Of a stretch of DNA of 64,000 bases, positions 42,979 to 51,800 are shown one piece after another. The DNA lies in contig CP109468.1 in the NCBI GenBank assembly GCA_036227345.1, forward strand, positions 1,302,001 through 1,366,000, given 5' to 3'. Positions within the stretch are counted from its first letter, which is position 1, and the number at the start of each line of letters is the position of its first letter. A program made the position numbers and the translations under genes. This DNA comes from Streptomyces sp. NBC_01463 (lineage in GTDB: Bacteria > Actinomycetota > Actinomycetes > Streptomycetales > Streptomycetaceae). The notes beneath the pieces were generated by a model. The model did no database searches, had not been told where the DNA came from, and saw only the letters and a list, made by a program, of their open reading frames with translations.

Positions 42979-44253
42979 ATGATCATAAGAAGAAGGCTGA
43001 CGGTCGGGGTGGGCATCCTGCTCGCCACCCTGACCGCCGGGCTCGGCGCGGCGCTCCCCGCCGCGGCCGATGAACCCCCCGCCAAAGCCTCCCCCAAGGT
43101 CGAGCTGGTGCTCGACGTCAGTGGCTCCATGCGGACCCGCGACATCGACGGCCAGTCCCGGATGACCGCGGCCAAGCAGGCGTTCAACGAGGTCCTGGAC
43201 GCGGTGCCCGAGCAGGTGCAGCTCGGCATCCGCACCCTCGGCGCCGACTACCCGGGCGACGACCGGAAGGTCGGCTGCAAGGACACCAGGCAGCTGTACC
43301 CGGTCGGCCCGCTGGACCGCACCGAGGCCAAGACCGCGGTCGCCACCCTCGCCCCCACCGGCTGGACCCCGATCGGCCCGGCCCTGCTGGGCGCCGCCGA
43401 CGATCTGGAGGGCGGCGACTCCACCCGCCGGATCGTGCTGATCAGCGACGGCGAGGACACCTGCGGTCCGCTCGACCCGTGCGAGGTCGCCCGGGACATC
43501 GCGGCCCGCGGCATCCACCTGGTCATCGACACCCTCGGCCTGGTGCCGAACGCGAAGATCCGTCAGCAGCTCACCTGCATCGCGGAGGCCACCGGCGGCA
43601 CCTACACCGCCGTCCAGCACACCGACGAACTCTCGGGCCGTGTCAAGCAGTTGGTGGACCGCGCGGCCGAGCCCGTCGTCACCCCGGTCGCGACGAAGGG
43701 TGCGGACAGCTGCACCGGCGCCCCGCAGCTGCAGCCCGGTCTCTACACCGACCGGTCGAAGTTCGGCGAGCACCGCTGGTACCGGGTCGACGTGCTGCCC
43801 GGCCAGGAACTGCGCGCCTCCGTCAGCGTGTTCGCCGACCGGGCCGTCAACAACGACTACGGCACACTGCTGCGCGCGGTGACCGTGCACGGCCGGGAGA
43901 TCGTCCGGGGTTCGGAGTCCGGCACCGGACGCACCGACGCGATCTCGTCCGGGCTGCGCTATCCGAAGCCCGAACAGGACACGGACGGCGACGAGAAGCC
44001 GGCCGCCGAGACCGTCTGCCTCCAGGTCTCCCACTCCTTCTCCGCGCCCGCCTCGGTGAAGACCGCTCCCGGCATGCCGGTCGAGCTGACCGTCGACCTG
44101 GTGGACGGCCCCGACGAGGCGGCCGACGCCGCCGCGTTCGGCCTCGGCCACGGCTGGTGGCTGCTGGGCGTGCTCGTCCTGACCGGACTGATCGCGGGTC
44201 TGCTGACCGGCTGGATCTCGCGCTGGCGCGTCGCCGTCTGGAGGACCAGCTGA
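42979..44253 (+). CDS. Exported VWA-domain membrane protein
   Basis: 424 residues: signal peptide (about 1-30), a von Willebrand A domain with the MIDAS motif DVSGSM and a Cys pair (DTCGPLDPC), a beta-rich second domain, and a C-terminal membrane helix (WWLLGVLVLTGLIAGLLTGWIS) with an Arg-rich end. It would sit on the outer face and bind ligands through metal. It overlaps the next gene by one base. No ligand is known. Confidence 0.9.
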   Translation: MIIRRRLTVGVGILLATLTAGLGAALPAAADEPPAKASPKVELVLDVSGSMRTRDIDGQSRMTAAKQAFNEVLDAVPEQVQLGIRTLGADYPGDDRKVGCKDTRQLYPVGPLDRTEAKTAVATLAPTGWTPIGPALLGAADDLEGGDSTRRIVLISDGEDTCGPLDPCEVARDIAARGIHLVIDTLGLVPNAKIRQQLTCIAEATGGTYTAVQHTDELSGRVKQLVDRAAEPVVTPVATKGADSCTGAPQLQPGLYTDRSKFGEHRWYRVDVLPGQELRASVSVFADRAVNNDYGTLLRAVTVHGREIVRGSESGTGRTDAISSGLRYPKPEQDTDGDEKPAAETVCLQVSHSFSAPASVKTAPGMPVELTVDLVDGPDEAADAAAFGLGHGWWLLGVLVLTGLIAGLLTGWISRWRVAVWRTS

Positions 44254-45083
44254 TGTTCCGTACGAGACGCGTGCTCGCGGGCACGCTGCTGACCGGTTTC
44301 GCACTGCTGACCGGGGCGGGTGCCGCCGTCGCCGACGACCCGTCGCCGAGCCCGGACCCGAGCGCCTCCGCCGAGGGCTCCGGCCCCACGGAGGCGGGCA
44401 CCACCTTCCGTACCGCCACGGCGCTCCAACAGGGCCAGACCGCCACCGCGGGCGCCTCCACCGGCGACTACCTGTACTGGGTCTTCCCGGCCGACGCCGG
44501 TCAGCGGGCCACGGTCAGGGCGAAGGTCACCCTGCCCGAGTCCGCCACCCGGCACGGCGCCTCGACCTGGCAGGTCGACGTGTACGACGGACTGCGCCGC
44601 CGTCAGGCCTGCATGTACGGGAAGCAGACCGGCAAGGTCGCGGCCGACGCCGGCGCGGTCGAGCTGACCTGCGTCCTGCGGACAGTCCGGGCCTGGTCCG
44701 AACCGTGGGCCGACGACCCGCTGCCCGGCAGCTACTACGTCCGCCTCACGGTCGTGGACCTGCCGTCGGCGGATCTCGGACTGCCGGTGAGCACCGAGGT
44801 CGCGGTCACGTCGGCCGACAAGGGAGGTGCCTCGGACGTCGACGGCACCCTCTCCCAGCCGCTGGTTCCCGGAGTGTCCTCGGCCGAGCCGGCCTCGGCC
44901 GACGCGTCGGCCGCTCCGGTCGCGCTCGGCACCGAGCCCGAGGACGGCTGGTCCTCCGGCTGGTGGACCGACCGCTGGCTGTGGACCGTCGGCGGCGGCG
45001 TGCTGGGCGCGCTCGCGGCCGTCTTCGGCTACTCCCTGACGCGTGGCCGCGGCCGCCCGTCCCGGGTCCCGTCCGGCGTCTGA
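44253..45083 (+). CDS. Exported membrane-anchored protein, partner of VWA protein
   Basis: 276 residues: signal peptide (about 1-27), Pro/Ser-rich linker, a pre-peptidase-like beta domain (GDYLYWVFPADAGQRATVRAKVTLPE) with two Cys, and a C-terminal membrane helix (LWTVGGGVLGALAAVFGYSL) with an Arg tail. It starts at a TGATG overlap with GAGGA upstream, so it is made in step with the VWA protein; the two probably form a surface complex. Family not recognised. Confidence 0.82.
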   Translation: MFRTRRVLAGTLLTGFALLTGAGAAVADDPSPSPDPSASAEGSGPTEAGTTFRTATALQQGQTATAGASTGDYLYWVFPADAGQRATVRAKVTLPESATRHGASTWQVDVYDGLRRRQACMYGKQTGKVAADAGAVELTCVLRTVRAWSEPWADDPLPGSYYVRLTVVDLPSADLGLPVSTEVAVTSADKGGASDVDGTLSQPLVPGVSSAEPASADASAAPVALGTEPEDGWSSGWWTDRWLWTVGGGVLGALAAVFGYSLTRGRGRPSRVPSGV

Positions 45084-45092
45084 CGGCACGAA

Positions 45093-45130
45093 ACCGTCGG
45101 GCGGGCCGGGCGACCGGCCCGCCCGGCGGT
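45093..45130 (+). terminator. Strong hairpin after VWA operon
   Basis: 12-bp perfect core CGGGCGGGCCGG / CCGGCCCGCCCG, extended to 17 bp with one G-T pair, loop GCGA, just past the stop at 45083. Confidence 0.85.
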
Positions 45131-45232
45131 GCGGGCGCTCGGCCGGACGGTCCTGAGTGGCAGCCTCCCGGCACCTCGAAGATCATGGCCCCGTCAGGAT
45201 CGCCTCGCTCCTCGCTACGGGAGGCCCACCCC

Positions 45233-46813
45233 GTGTGGCAGTTCTTCGCGGACAATCCCTGGGTGGCCGTGTTCGCCGTCATCACCGTCGGCGCCCTGCT
45301 CGGAATGGTCCGGTTCGGCCCGGTGAAACTCGGTGCGGCCGGTGTCCTGTTCGTCGGCCTGCTGGTCGGCGCGCTCGACAAGGACATCGCGCCCGCCGTG
45401 CCCACCGGTGTTTCGGCCCTGGGCCTGGCGCTGTACGTGTACACCGTGGGCCTGGAGTCGGGGCCCGCGTTCTTCCGCGAACTGCGCAGCCAGCTGCCGG
45501 TGATGGCCGGTGCGGTGGTGGCGCTCGCGCTCACCGCGGTCGTGGTCGGGTACGTGGGCCACAGCGCGTTCGGCATCAGCGGACCGTTCCTGGCCGGCGG
45601 GTACGCCGGGATCGGGACGACGACACCCGGTCTGGCCGCCGCGCAGGAGGCCTCCGCCGATCCGACGCAGCCCGCCGTGGGGTACGCGATCGGCTATCCG
45701 CTCGCCGTCGTCATCACCATCCTGTTCATCTCCGCGATCGCGGCCCGCCGCCACTGGGCGGCACGCCGGGACCCCGGCTCCGGACTGCCGCCCGTGCTCG
45801 TCACCCGTACGGTCCAGGTGGACCACGACACGGAGTGGAACGCGGTACCGGGCGTCGCGGACCACCGGGTGCTGGCCAGCGAGTACCGCCCCGAGGGCGG
45901 CGACGTCCAGGTGGCGCACGGCCTGGACCGGCTGCGCCCCGGTGACCTCATCGTTCTGGTGGGCGGCGAGGACGACGTACGCGTCGCGACCGAGCGGCTG
46001 GGCTCGACCGCGCCGGTCCACCTCCTCGACAACCGCCGCACGGTCGACTACCGCCGGGTCCTGCTCACCAACCCCGAGCTCGCCGGCCACACCGTCGCCG
46101 AACTCGGTCTCGGCCCCCGGTACGGGGCCGCCGTCAGCCGGGTCCGCCGCGGCGACGTCGACATGCTCGCCCACGACGACCTGGTGCTCCAACTGGACGA
46201 CCGGGTGCGTGTGGTGATGCCGCGCGAACGGATCACCGAGGTCTCCACGTATCTCGGCGACACGGAGACGAAGGTCAGCGAGGTGAGCGCGGTGAGCCTG
46301 GGGCTCGGACTCACGCTCGGCTTCCTGATCGCCATCCCCTCGGTCACCTTCGGCTCCACCACCCTGGCGCTCGGCACGGGCGCCGGACCGCTGGTGATGG
46401 GCATGGTCCTGGGCTGGCGACGGCGCACCGGCCCGCTGGTGTGGACCCTGCCGACCCGGGCCAACCTCACTCTGCGCCAGATCGGTCTGCTGCTCTTCCT
46501 CGCGGTCGTCGGCCTCACCTCCGGCTACTCCTTCCGCCAGAACGCGTTCTCGCTGTTCGGTCTGAAGCTGGTGGCCGTGCTGGTGATCGGCGCGGTGGTC
46601 AGCTACACGCTGATGGTGCTGGTCGCGAAGGCGCTCGGGCAGAGCAGGGAGCGGACGATGGGCCTGCTGTCGGGGTACGTCGGCAACCCCGCGATCACCG
46701 CGTACGCCAACAGCCGGGTCACGGACAGCCGCGTCAACAACGGCTACTCGACGCTGTTCGCGCTCGCCATCCTCGTGAAGATCGTCTGCATTCAGCTGAT
46801 CGTCGGACTCTGA
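45233..46813 (+). CDS. AspT/YidE-type antiporter with RCK_C domain
   Basis: 526 residues: two blocks of membrane helices flank cytosolic RCK_C-like regulatory domains (VAHGLDRLRPGDLIVLVGGEDDV; LDDRVRVVMPRE). FLAGGYAGIGTTTPGLAAAQEA and GLLSGYVGNPAITAYANSRV are the paired motifs of the aspartate:alanine exchanger family. I use the GTG at 45233 because GGGAGG lies upstream; the ATG at 45185 is possible. Substrate unknown. Confidence 0.88.
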   Translation: MWQFFADNPWVAVFAVITVGALLGMVRFGPVKLGAAGVLFVGLLVGALDKDIAPAVPTGVSALGLALYVYTVGLESGPAFFRELRSQLPVMAGAVVALALTAVVVGYVGHSAFGISGPFLAGGYAGIGTTTPGLAAAQEASADPTQPAVGYAIGYPLAVVITILFISAIAARRHWAARRDPGSGLPPVLVTRTVQVDHDTEWNAVPGVADHRVLASEYRPEGGDVQVAHGLDRLRPGDLIVLVGGEDDVRVATERLGSTAPVHLLDNRRTVDYRRVLLTNPELAGHTVAELGLGPRYGAAVSRVRRGDVDMLAHDDLVLQLDDRVRVVMPRERITEVSTYLGDTETKVSEVSAVSLGLGLTLGFLIAIPSVTFGSTTLALGTGAGPLVMGMVLGWRRRTGPLVWTLPTRANLTLRQIGLLLFLAVVGLTSGYSFRQNAFSLFGLKLVAVLVIGAVVSYTLMVLVAKALGQSRERTMGLLSGYVGNPAITAYANSRVTDSRVNNGYSTLFALAILVKIVCIQLIVGL

Positions 46814-47550
46814 ACCCCGCGCACGCTCAGCTGGCTGCCCAGCTCCCGGAAGCCCAGGGCCCCGGCCACCCGGCGCGACGCGGCCGGCCTCGCGCGCCAC
46901 TGCGGCAGCCGCCCGGCGGCGAGGGCGTGCGCGGTCGCTGCGGAGGCCACCCGGCGGGCCAGACCGCGGCCCCGCGCATGAGGGGCGGTCAGGACGCACA
47001 GGTGCGCCGTGCCGTGCGGCCAGTCCCGGTATCCCGCGGCCGCGACGACCGTGTCCCCGTCCCGTACGGCGAACGCCGGGGAGGTGATCTCGTCCAGCCC
47101 GCACTCCCCCGCGTCCTCCTCGCTCACCGAGGCGAGCAGCCGCACGAGGTCTCCGTGGCCCGGGGGCAGGCGGTCGGTCGCGCCGGCTCCCGGTGGCGAC
47201 GGGCGGAAGGCGTCGCCGGACAGGTAGGCGAGGGTGGCGGGGCCGAGCACCTCGGCGACCGGCAGGACCCCGGCCACCGCACCGGGGTCGGTGAGCGAGG
47301 GCGTCGCGACACCCGTCAGGGCCCGGCGGACCGTGTGCGCCACGCCGTCGGAGGGCGCGGTGACGACGGCCGCGTCCCCCAGCAGCACGGTGCCCACCCA
47401 GCCCGGCGGGGCCAGGGCCGACGCGGGCGCCGTGACCACCGTCGGACCGCCGCGGGACGCGAACGAGACCGGCACTCCGGCCAGTGACTCCCACAGGAGA
47501 CGGGCCCGTGCCATGAGGGGGTCGGTGCCTGTGCCGCGGTCGGTGTCCAT
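46792..47550 (-). CDS. GNAT-family acetyltransferase
   Basis: 252 residues. The C-terminal GNAT core has AAAGYRDWPHGTAHLCVLTAPHARGRGLARRVASAATAHAL with the acetyl-CoA loop near RGRGLA. Upstream is an extra N-terminal domain of about 120 residues. It overlaps the convergent antiporter gene by 22 bases at their 3' ends. Confidence 0.85.
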   Translation of the reverse strand: MDTDRGTGTDPLMARARLLWESLAGVPVSFASRGGPTVVTAPASALAPPGWVGTVLLGDAAVVTAPSDGVAHTVRRALTGVATPSLTDPGAVAGVLPVAEVLGPATLAYLSGDAFRPSPPGAGATDRLPPGHGDLVRLLASVSEEDAGECGLDEITSPAFAVRDGDTVVAAAGYRDWPHGTAHLCVLTAPHARGRGLARRVASAATAHALAAGRLPQWRARPAASRRVAGALGFRELGSQLSVRGVQSPTIS

Positions 47551-47608
47551 GGCCGGATCCTGCCATCGGGCGACGGTGAACTCCTCCTGGTTTTCCGGGT
47601 CTCTGCTC

Positions 47609-48793
47609 TCAGACGCCGTCAGCGGCGAAAGGCCCGTCGCCGCTGAAGACCTGGCCGGCGAAGCGCTCGCCCATGCGGCGGTGGGTCGCCGCGTCCGGGT
47701 GGAGCGCGTCCGGCAGGGGCAGTTCCGCGACGTCCTGCTCGCCGTAGAGACCGCGGCCGTCGAGGTAGTACAGGTGCGGGTCGTCGGCGGCGCGCTGCCG
47801 CACCACCCGGTCCAGTTCCTCCCGGATGACCTGGAGCGTCAGCTTCCCGGCCGCGCGCTCCGCCGGGTCGCCCATGGCACGGAAGCTGAGCTTTCCCTCG
47901 GCGAGGCCGGAGAAGTCGGGCGCGCTGGGGCCCGGGGTGTCCTCGTGGATGGGGCACAGGATCGGCGAGACGACCAGGAGCGGGGTGTCGGGGTGGCCCT
48001 CGCGCAGGGTGTCGAGGAATCCGTGCACGGCCGGGGTGAAGGCGCGCAGCCGCATCAGGTCGCTGTTGACGACGTTGATGCCGATCTTGACGCTGATCAG
48101 GTCCGCGGGGGTGTCACGCATCGCGCGGGCGGTGAACGGGTCGAGCAGCGCGCCGCCGCCCAGGCCCAGGTTGATCAGCTCCACTCCGCCGAGGGAGGCG
48201 GCGAGGGCGGGCCAGGTGGTGGTGGCGCTCGCCGCGTTCGAACCGTGGCTGATCGAGCTGCCGTGGTGCAGCCAGGTCCGGCGCCCCCGGTCCGGGGCGG
48301 GCTCGACCGGGGCGTCGGTGCGCAGCGCGACGAGTTCGGTGCCCTCGTTGTACGGCAGCCAGAGCTCGACGTCCTTGTCCTCATCGCCCAGACCGTCGAA
48401 CCGGACGGTGCCCACCGGGCCGGGCCGGAAGTCGACGGAGCCGGTGGTCATGTCGACCGTGAGGACGTGGCCTCCGCTCGCGTCGGCCTGGGCGGCGAGA
48501 CGTCCGTCGACGACGAGGTCGTAGACACCGTCGGGGCGGGACGGTGCGCCGGTGTACTCCGTCTTGGTCCGCAGCGCGTCCAGCTCGATGACACCGGCCC
48601 GGGTGCGGAACACCAGCCGTACGCCGGAGGGCTGGGCCTCCGTCATGGCCACCTGGCCGTCGGGGTACTGGGCGCGGGCACGGGCGGGCAGCCGGTGCGG
48701 GCGCAGGCCGTGCTCGGTCCGCTCCAGGTCGAGGGCGCCGCGCAGGAGGCCGGCGGTGAGGGGTGTGGTGATCAGTTCGGTTCCGGTGTCCAT
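47609..48793 (-). CDS. SGNH/GDSL hydrolase
   Basis: 394 residues: N-terminal beta domain of about 180 residues and a C-terminal SGNH esterase with the nucleophile Ser in LHHGSSISHGSN, an Asn in GIN, and the Asp-His pair in LPDALHPDAATH. No signal peptide is seen, so it acts inside the cell. Downstream of the TetR gene, probably in one transcript. Substrate may be an acetylated sugar or other ester. Confidence 0.9.
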   Translation of the reverse strand: MDTGTELITTPLTAGLLRGALDLERTEHGLRPHRLPARARAQYPDGQVAMTEAQPSGVRLVFRTRAGVIELDALRTKTEYTGAPSRPDGVYDLVVDGRLAAQADASGGHVLTVDMTTGSVDFRPGPVGTVRFDGLGDEDKDVELWLPYNEGTELVALRTDAPVEPAPDRGRRTWLHHGSSISHGSNAASATTTWPALAASLGGVELINLGLGGGALLDPFTARAMRDTPADLISVKIGINVVNSDLMRLRAFTPAVHGFLDTLREGHPDTPLLVVSPILCPIHEDTPGPSAPDFSGLAEGKLSFRAMGDPAERAAGKLTLQVIREELDRVVRQRAADDPHLYYLDGRGLYGEQDVAELPLPDALHPDAATHRRMGERFAGQVFSGDGPFAADGV

Positions 48794-48857
48794 GTGTCTC
48801 TGCCTGTTGCTCGGTGGGGGTGAGGTCGCGGCGGTGGCGCCGGGGCGGTACGGGAGG

Positions 48858-49427
48858 TCAGGGGGCCGGCCAGTTGCGCAGCAGGGCGTCGAGGGCGTCC
48901 ACGACGCGCGTCCAGGACTCCTGCGAGTCGGGGGCGCTGTGGCTGAACCCGCCCTGCAGTTCCAGGCTGACGTAGCCGTGGAAGACGCTGCCCAGCAGCC
49001 GGACCGCGTGCGTCTGGTCCGGTTCGGTCAGGTCGTAGCCGCGCAGGATCGCGCGCGTCATCTGCGCGTGTCGGACCCCGGCGCTGGCGACGGCCGTCTC
49101 CGGGTCGAGCCTGAACTGTGCCGCGGCATAGCGGCCGGGGTATTCCCGGGCGTAGTCGCGGTAGACGTTCGCGAAGGCGCTCAGGGCGTCCTTGCCGGCC
49201 CGGCCGGCCAGTGCGGCGGCACCCCGGTCGGCGAGCTCCTCCAGCGCGAGCAGCGCGATCCTCGTCCTCAGGTCGTGGGAGTTCCTCAGGTGCGAGTAGA
49301 GGCTGGCGACCTTGACGTCGAACCTGCGGGCGAGCGCCGACACGGTCACCTGCTCGAAGCCGACCTCGTCGGCCAGCTCCGCACCGGCCTGCGCCAGGCG
49401 GTCCGGGGTCAGTCCTGCACGCACCAT
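48858..49427 (-). CDS. TetR-family regulator
   Basis: 189 residues: helix-turn-helix (VTVSALARRFDVKVASLYSHLRNSHDL) and a WHG-type C-terminal domain. The ATG at 49427 is preferred because GAGGAG precedes it; a longer form from 49460 is possible. A 27-bp palindrome lies 35 bases upstream and is the likely operator for this gene and the divergent P450. Confidence 0.92.
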   Translation of the reverse strand: MVRAGLTPDRLAQAGAELADEVGFEQVTVSALARRFDVKVASLYSHLRNSHDLRTRIALLALEELADRGAAALAGRAGKDALSAFANVYRDYAREYPGRYAAAQFRLDPETAVASAGVRHAQMTRAILRGYDLTEPDQTHAVRLLGSVFHGYVSLELQGGFSHSAPDSQESWTRVVDALDALLRNWPAP

Positions 49428-49461
49428 CGGCTTCTCCTCGTTCTCGGCATCACCCATCATG

Positions 49462-49488
49462 CATTTGCCTAATACCTTTAGGCAAATG
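49462..49488. promoter_or_regulatory. 27-bp TetR operator CATTTGCCTAA-N5-TTAGGCAAATG
   Basis: Perfect 11-bp arms, AT-rich for this genome, between the divergent TetR and P450 genes. This is a strong operator candidate. Confidence 0.85.
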
Positions 49489-49655
49489 GGATCGACATTT
49501 AGGGGCGCCGACGGGCCGGATCCGCCTTGCCGATCACGCCTCGGGGCGGCGGCGCCATCCGCGACATGTCCGGGCTACTCTCGACAACTCACGTACTCCA
49601 CAAGGCCGGTGACGCGCGACCCAGCCCGGCCGGACATTCAGAGCGGAGACCTTTC

Positions 49656-51023
49656 ATGTCCACGGAGACCGGCCCGGCCGTCGATGCCGGACCGCGCGGC
49701 CACAGGATCGTCCCGGGCCCCAAGGGGCTGCCCTTCCTCGGGAACATGCCGCAGTTCGGCAAGAACCCCCTCGCGTTCTTCGAGCGGCTGCGCGGCCACG
49801 GAGACCTGGTCCAGTGGCGTTTCGGCCCCAACTCATGCGTGTTCATAGCCGATCCGGAGTGCATAGGCGAACTGCTCACCGAGACGGAACGCACCTTCGA
49901 CCAGCCCGCGCTCGGCATCGCCTTCCGTACCGTGATGGGCAACGGAGTAGTGGTCGCGCGCGGGGCCGACTGGCGGCGCAAGCGCTCGCTCGTGCAGCCG
50001 TCGGTGCGCCCCAAGCAGGTCCGGTCGTACGCGGCGACCATGGCGGGCAGCACGGTGGAGCTCGCGGACACCTGGTCGGGCGGCCGGCGCATCGACATCA
50101 AGCGGGAGATGGCGGCGCTGACACAGAAGATCGCCGTCCGCACCATCTTCGGCGTCGACACCCCCGCCGACGCCGAGGCGATGGGCCGGGCGATGGATGT
50201 GGCGCAGGCGGAGATCGGCAAGGAGTTCGCGGGGATCGGCGCACTGCTGCCGGACTGGGTCCCGACCCCGGGCCGGGCCAGGATCAAGAAGGCCGCCGCG
50301 GTCATCGACGCCGAGGTGGGCCGGGTGGTCGCCCGGCACCGCGAGGGCACGGACGACCGCCCCGACCTGCTGAGCCGGCTCCTCACCGCCGTCGACGAGA
50401 CCGGGGCGAAGCTCGACGACCGGGAGATCCGCGACGAGACCGTCACCCTCTACATCGGCGGCCACGAGACGACGAGTTCGACGCTGGTGTGGGCCTGGTA
50501 CCTCCTGTCCCGCAACCCCGGGGCGCGGGCGGCGCTCTCCGAGGAGCTGGACCGGGTGCTCGGCGACCGCGAGCCGGGCTTCGACGACTACGCACAGCTC
50601 CCGTACACCCAGGCGGTGGTCAAGGAGACGCTGCGGCTCTACCCGACGATCTGGCTGGTCACCGGGGTCGCGAAGGAGGGCGCCCGGATCGGCGGGCTGC
50701 CGATCCCGGAGGGCACCAGGGTGTGGAGCAGCCAGTGGGCCACCCACCGGGACGAGCGGTGGTTCCCGGAGCCGGAGGAGTTCCGCCCCGAGCGCTGGGA
50801 CCCGGAGACGGGCGACGAGATCGCGGAGTACGCCTGGTTCCCGTTCGGCGGCGGCCCGCGGGTCTGCCTGGGCACCCGGTTCGCGATGGTCGAGGCGGTG
50901 CTGATCCTGGCGGTGCTCGCGCGGCGCTTCGACCTGGACGTCGATCCGGGCACGGTCAACCCGGTGCCGACCCTGACGCTCCAGCCCGACCGCGAGGTGA
51001 TGGCCACGGTCCGGGCGCGCTAG
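49656..51023 (+). CDS. Cytochrome P450 (class IV/CYP102-like sequence)
   Basis: 455 residues. I-helix IGGHETTSS, EXXR as ETLR, RPERW, and the haem loop FPFGGGPRVCLG with Cys are intact. Overall it resembles the eukaryote-like bacterial P450s that act on fatty acids or polyketides, but no reductase is fused. GGAG before the start. Divergent from the TetR gene that likely controls it. Confidence 0.93.
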   Translation: MSTETGPAVDAGPRGHRIVPGPKGLPFLGNMPQFGKNPLAFFERLRGHGDLVQWRFGPNSCVFIADPECIGELLTETERTFDQPALGIAFRTVMGNGVVVARGADWRRKRSLVQPSVRPKQVRSYAATMAGSTVELADTWSGGRRIDIKREMAALTQKIAVRTIFGVDTPADAEAMGRAMDVAQAEIGKEFAGIGALLPDWVPTPGRARIKKAAAVIDAEVGRVVARHREGTDDRPDLLSRLLTAVDETGAKLDDREIRDETVTLYIGGHETTSSTLVWAWYLLSRNPGARAALSEELDRVLGDREPGFDDYAQLPYTQAVVKETLRLYPTIWLVTGVAKEGARIGGLPIPEGTRVWSSQWATHRDERWFPEPEEFRPERWDPETGDEIAEYAWFPFGGGPRVCLGTRFAMVEAVLILAVLARRFDLDVDPGTVNPVPTLTLQPDREVMATVRAR

Positions 51024-51203
51024 GGCCGGGCGGCGGCCGAGCAGGCGGGCACCGGGCGACACAGATGCTGAACCGATATGTCCGATCTATCGCCATGAAC
51101 CGGGCATACCGTTCAGAATGTGCGTGTCGGCCGTAGCGGCCACCGTGGCCCCCGGGCCACGACCACACGCTGTCGATCCATGCCGATCCAGGGGAGACAC
51201 ATC

Positions 51204-51740
51204 ATGCGTCCGAGTTCCGCTCTCACCGCCGCCCTCACCGCGGCGGCCGCCCTGGCCCTGACCGCCACCGGGGCGTCGGCCACGGCCGGCGCGGCCACCC
51301 ACGGGCCGTCGGGCCGCCCGGCCCACTGCCAGGAGAAGGCCCTCAGGATCTCCGCATCGCCCGGCGGGCAGCACAACGTGGCGCGCATCGCCGTCACCAA
51401 CCGGGGCGGCCGCACCTGCGTCGTGGACCGCATCCCGACGATCACGTTCCGGGGTCTCGACGGCTCGGCCCAGCCGGTCCCGCCCGCCACCAGCGGCTCG
51501 TACGTGCTCTCGCCGGGCGAGCGCGGGTACGCCGCCGTCCGCACGGCGGAGCGGGGCACCCGTCACGGACACGTCGTCCGCAGCCTGTCGGTGGCGGCGG
51601 ACCCCGCGCACTACGGGGTCACGTTCGGCGCGGCCGCCGTGGGCATGGACCGGGGCATCCGGGTGTGGGAGCCGGTGACCACGCTGTGGCACACCTCGCG
51701 GGGCGCGGCGGACCGGGCCCTGGCCCGCGCGACGCACTGA
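51204..51740 (+). CDS. Secreted DUF4232 protein
   Basis: 178 residues: signal peptide (about 1-30) and a DUF4232 beta domain with two Cys (PAHCQEKAL, GRTCVVDRIP). GGGGAG precedes the start. The family is common in Streptomyces and has unknown function. Confidence 0.88.
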   Translation: MRPSSALTAALTAAAALALTATGASATAGAATHGPSGRPAHCQEKALRISASPGGQHNVARIAVTNRGGRTCVVDRIPTITFRGLDGSAQPVPPATSGSYVLSPGERGYAAVRTAERGTRHGHVVRSLSVAADPAHYGVTFGAAAVGMDRGIRVWEPVTTLWHTSRGAADRALARATH

Positions 51741-51749
51741 CCCCGCGGA

Positions 51750-51789
51750 GGCGGGGACCCGGAGCCGCCAGCGGCCGTGGGTCCCCGCC
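51750..51789. terminator. Bidirectional hairpin terminator
   Basis: 11-bp stem GGCGGGGACCC / GGGTCCCCGCC with an inner GCCGC-GCGGC stem, between convergent DUF4232 and GH31 genes. Confidence 0.8.
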
Positions 51790-51800
51790 AGGGCGACGCG

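Noticed and set aside
45185..45232. ATG at 45185 as start of the AspT-type antiporter
   Set aside because: The GTG at 45233 has GGGAGG upstream and begins directly with a membrane helix; the extra 16 residues look untranslated.
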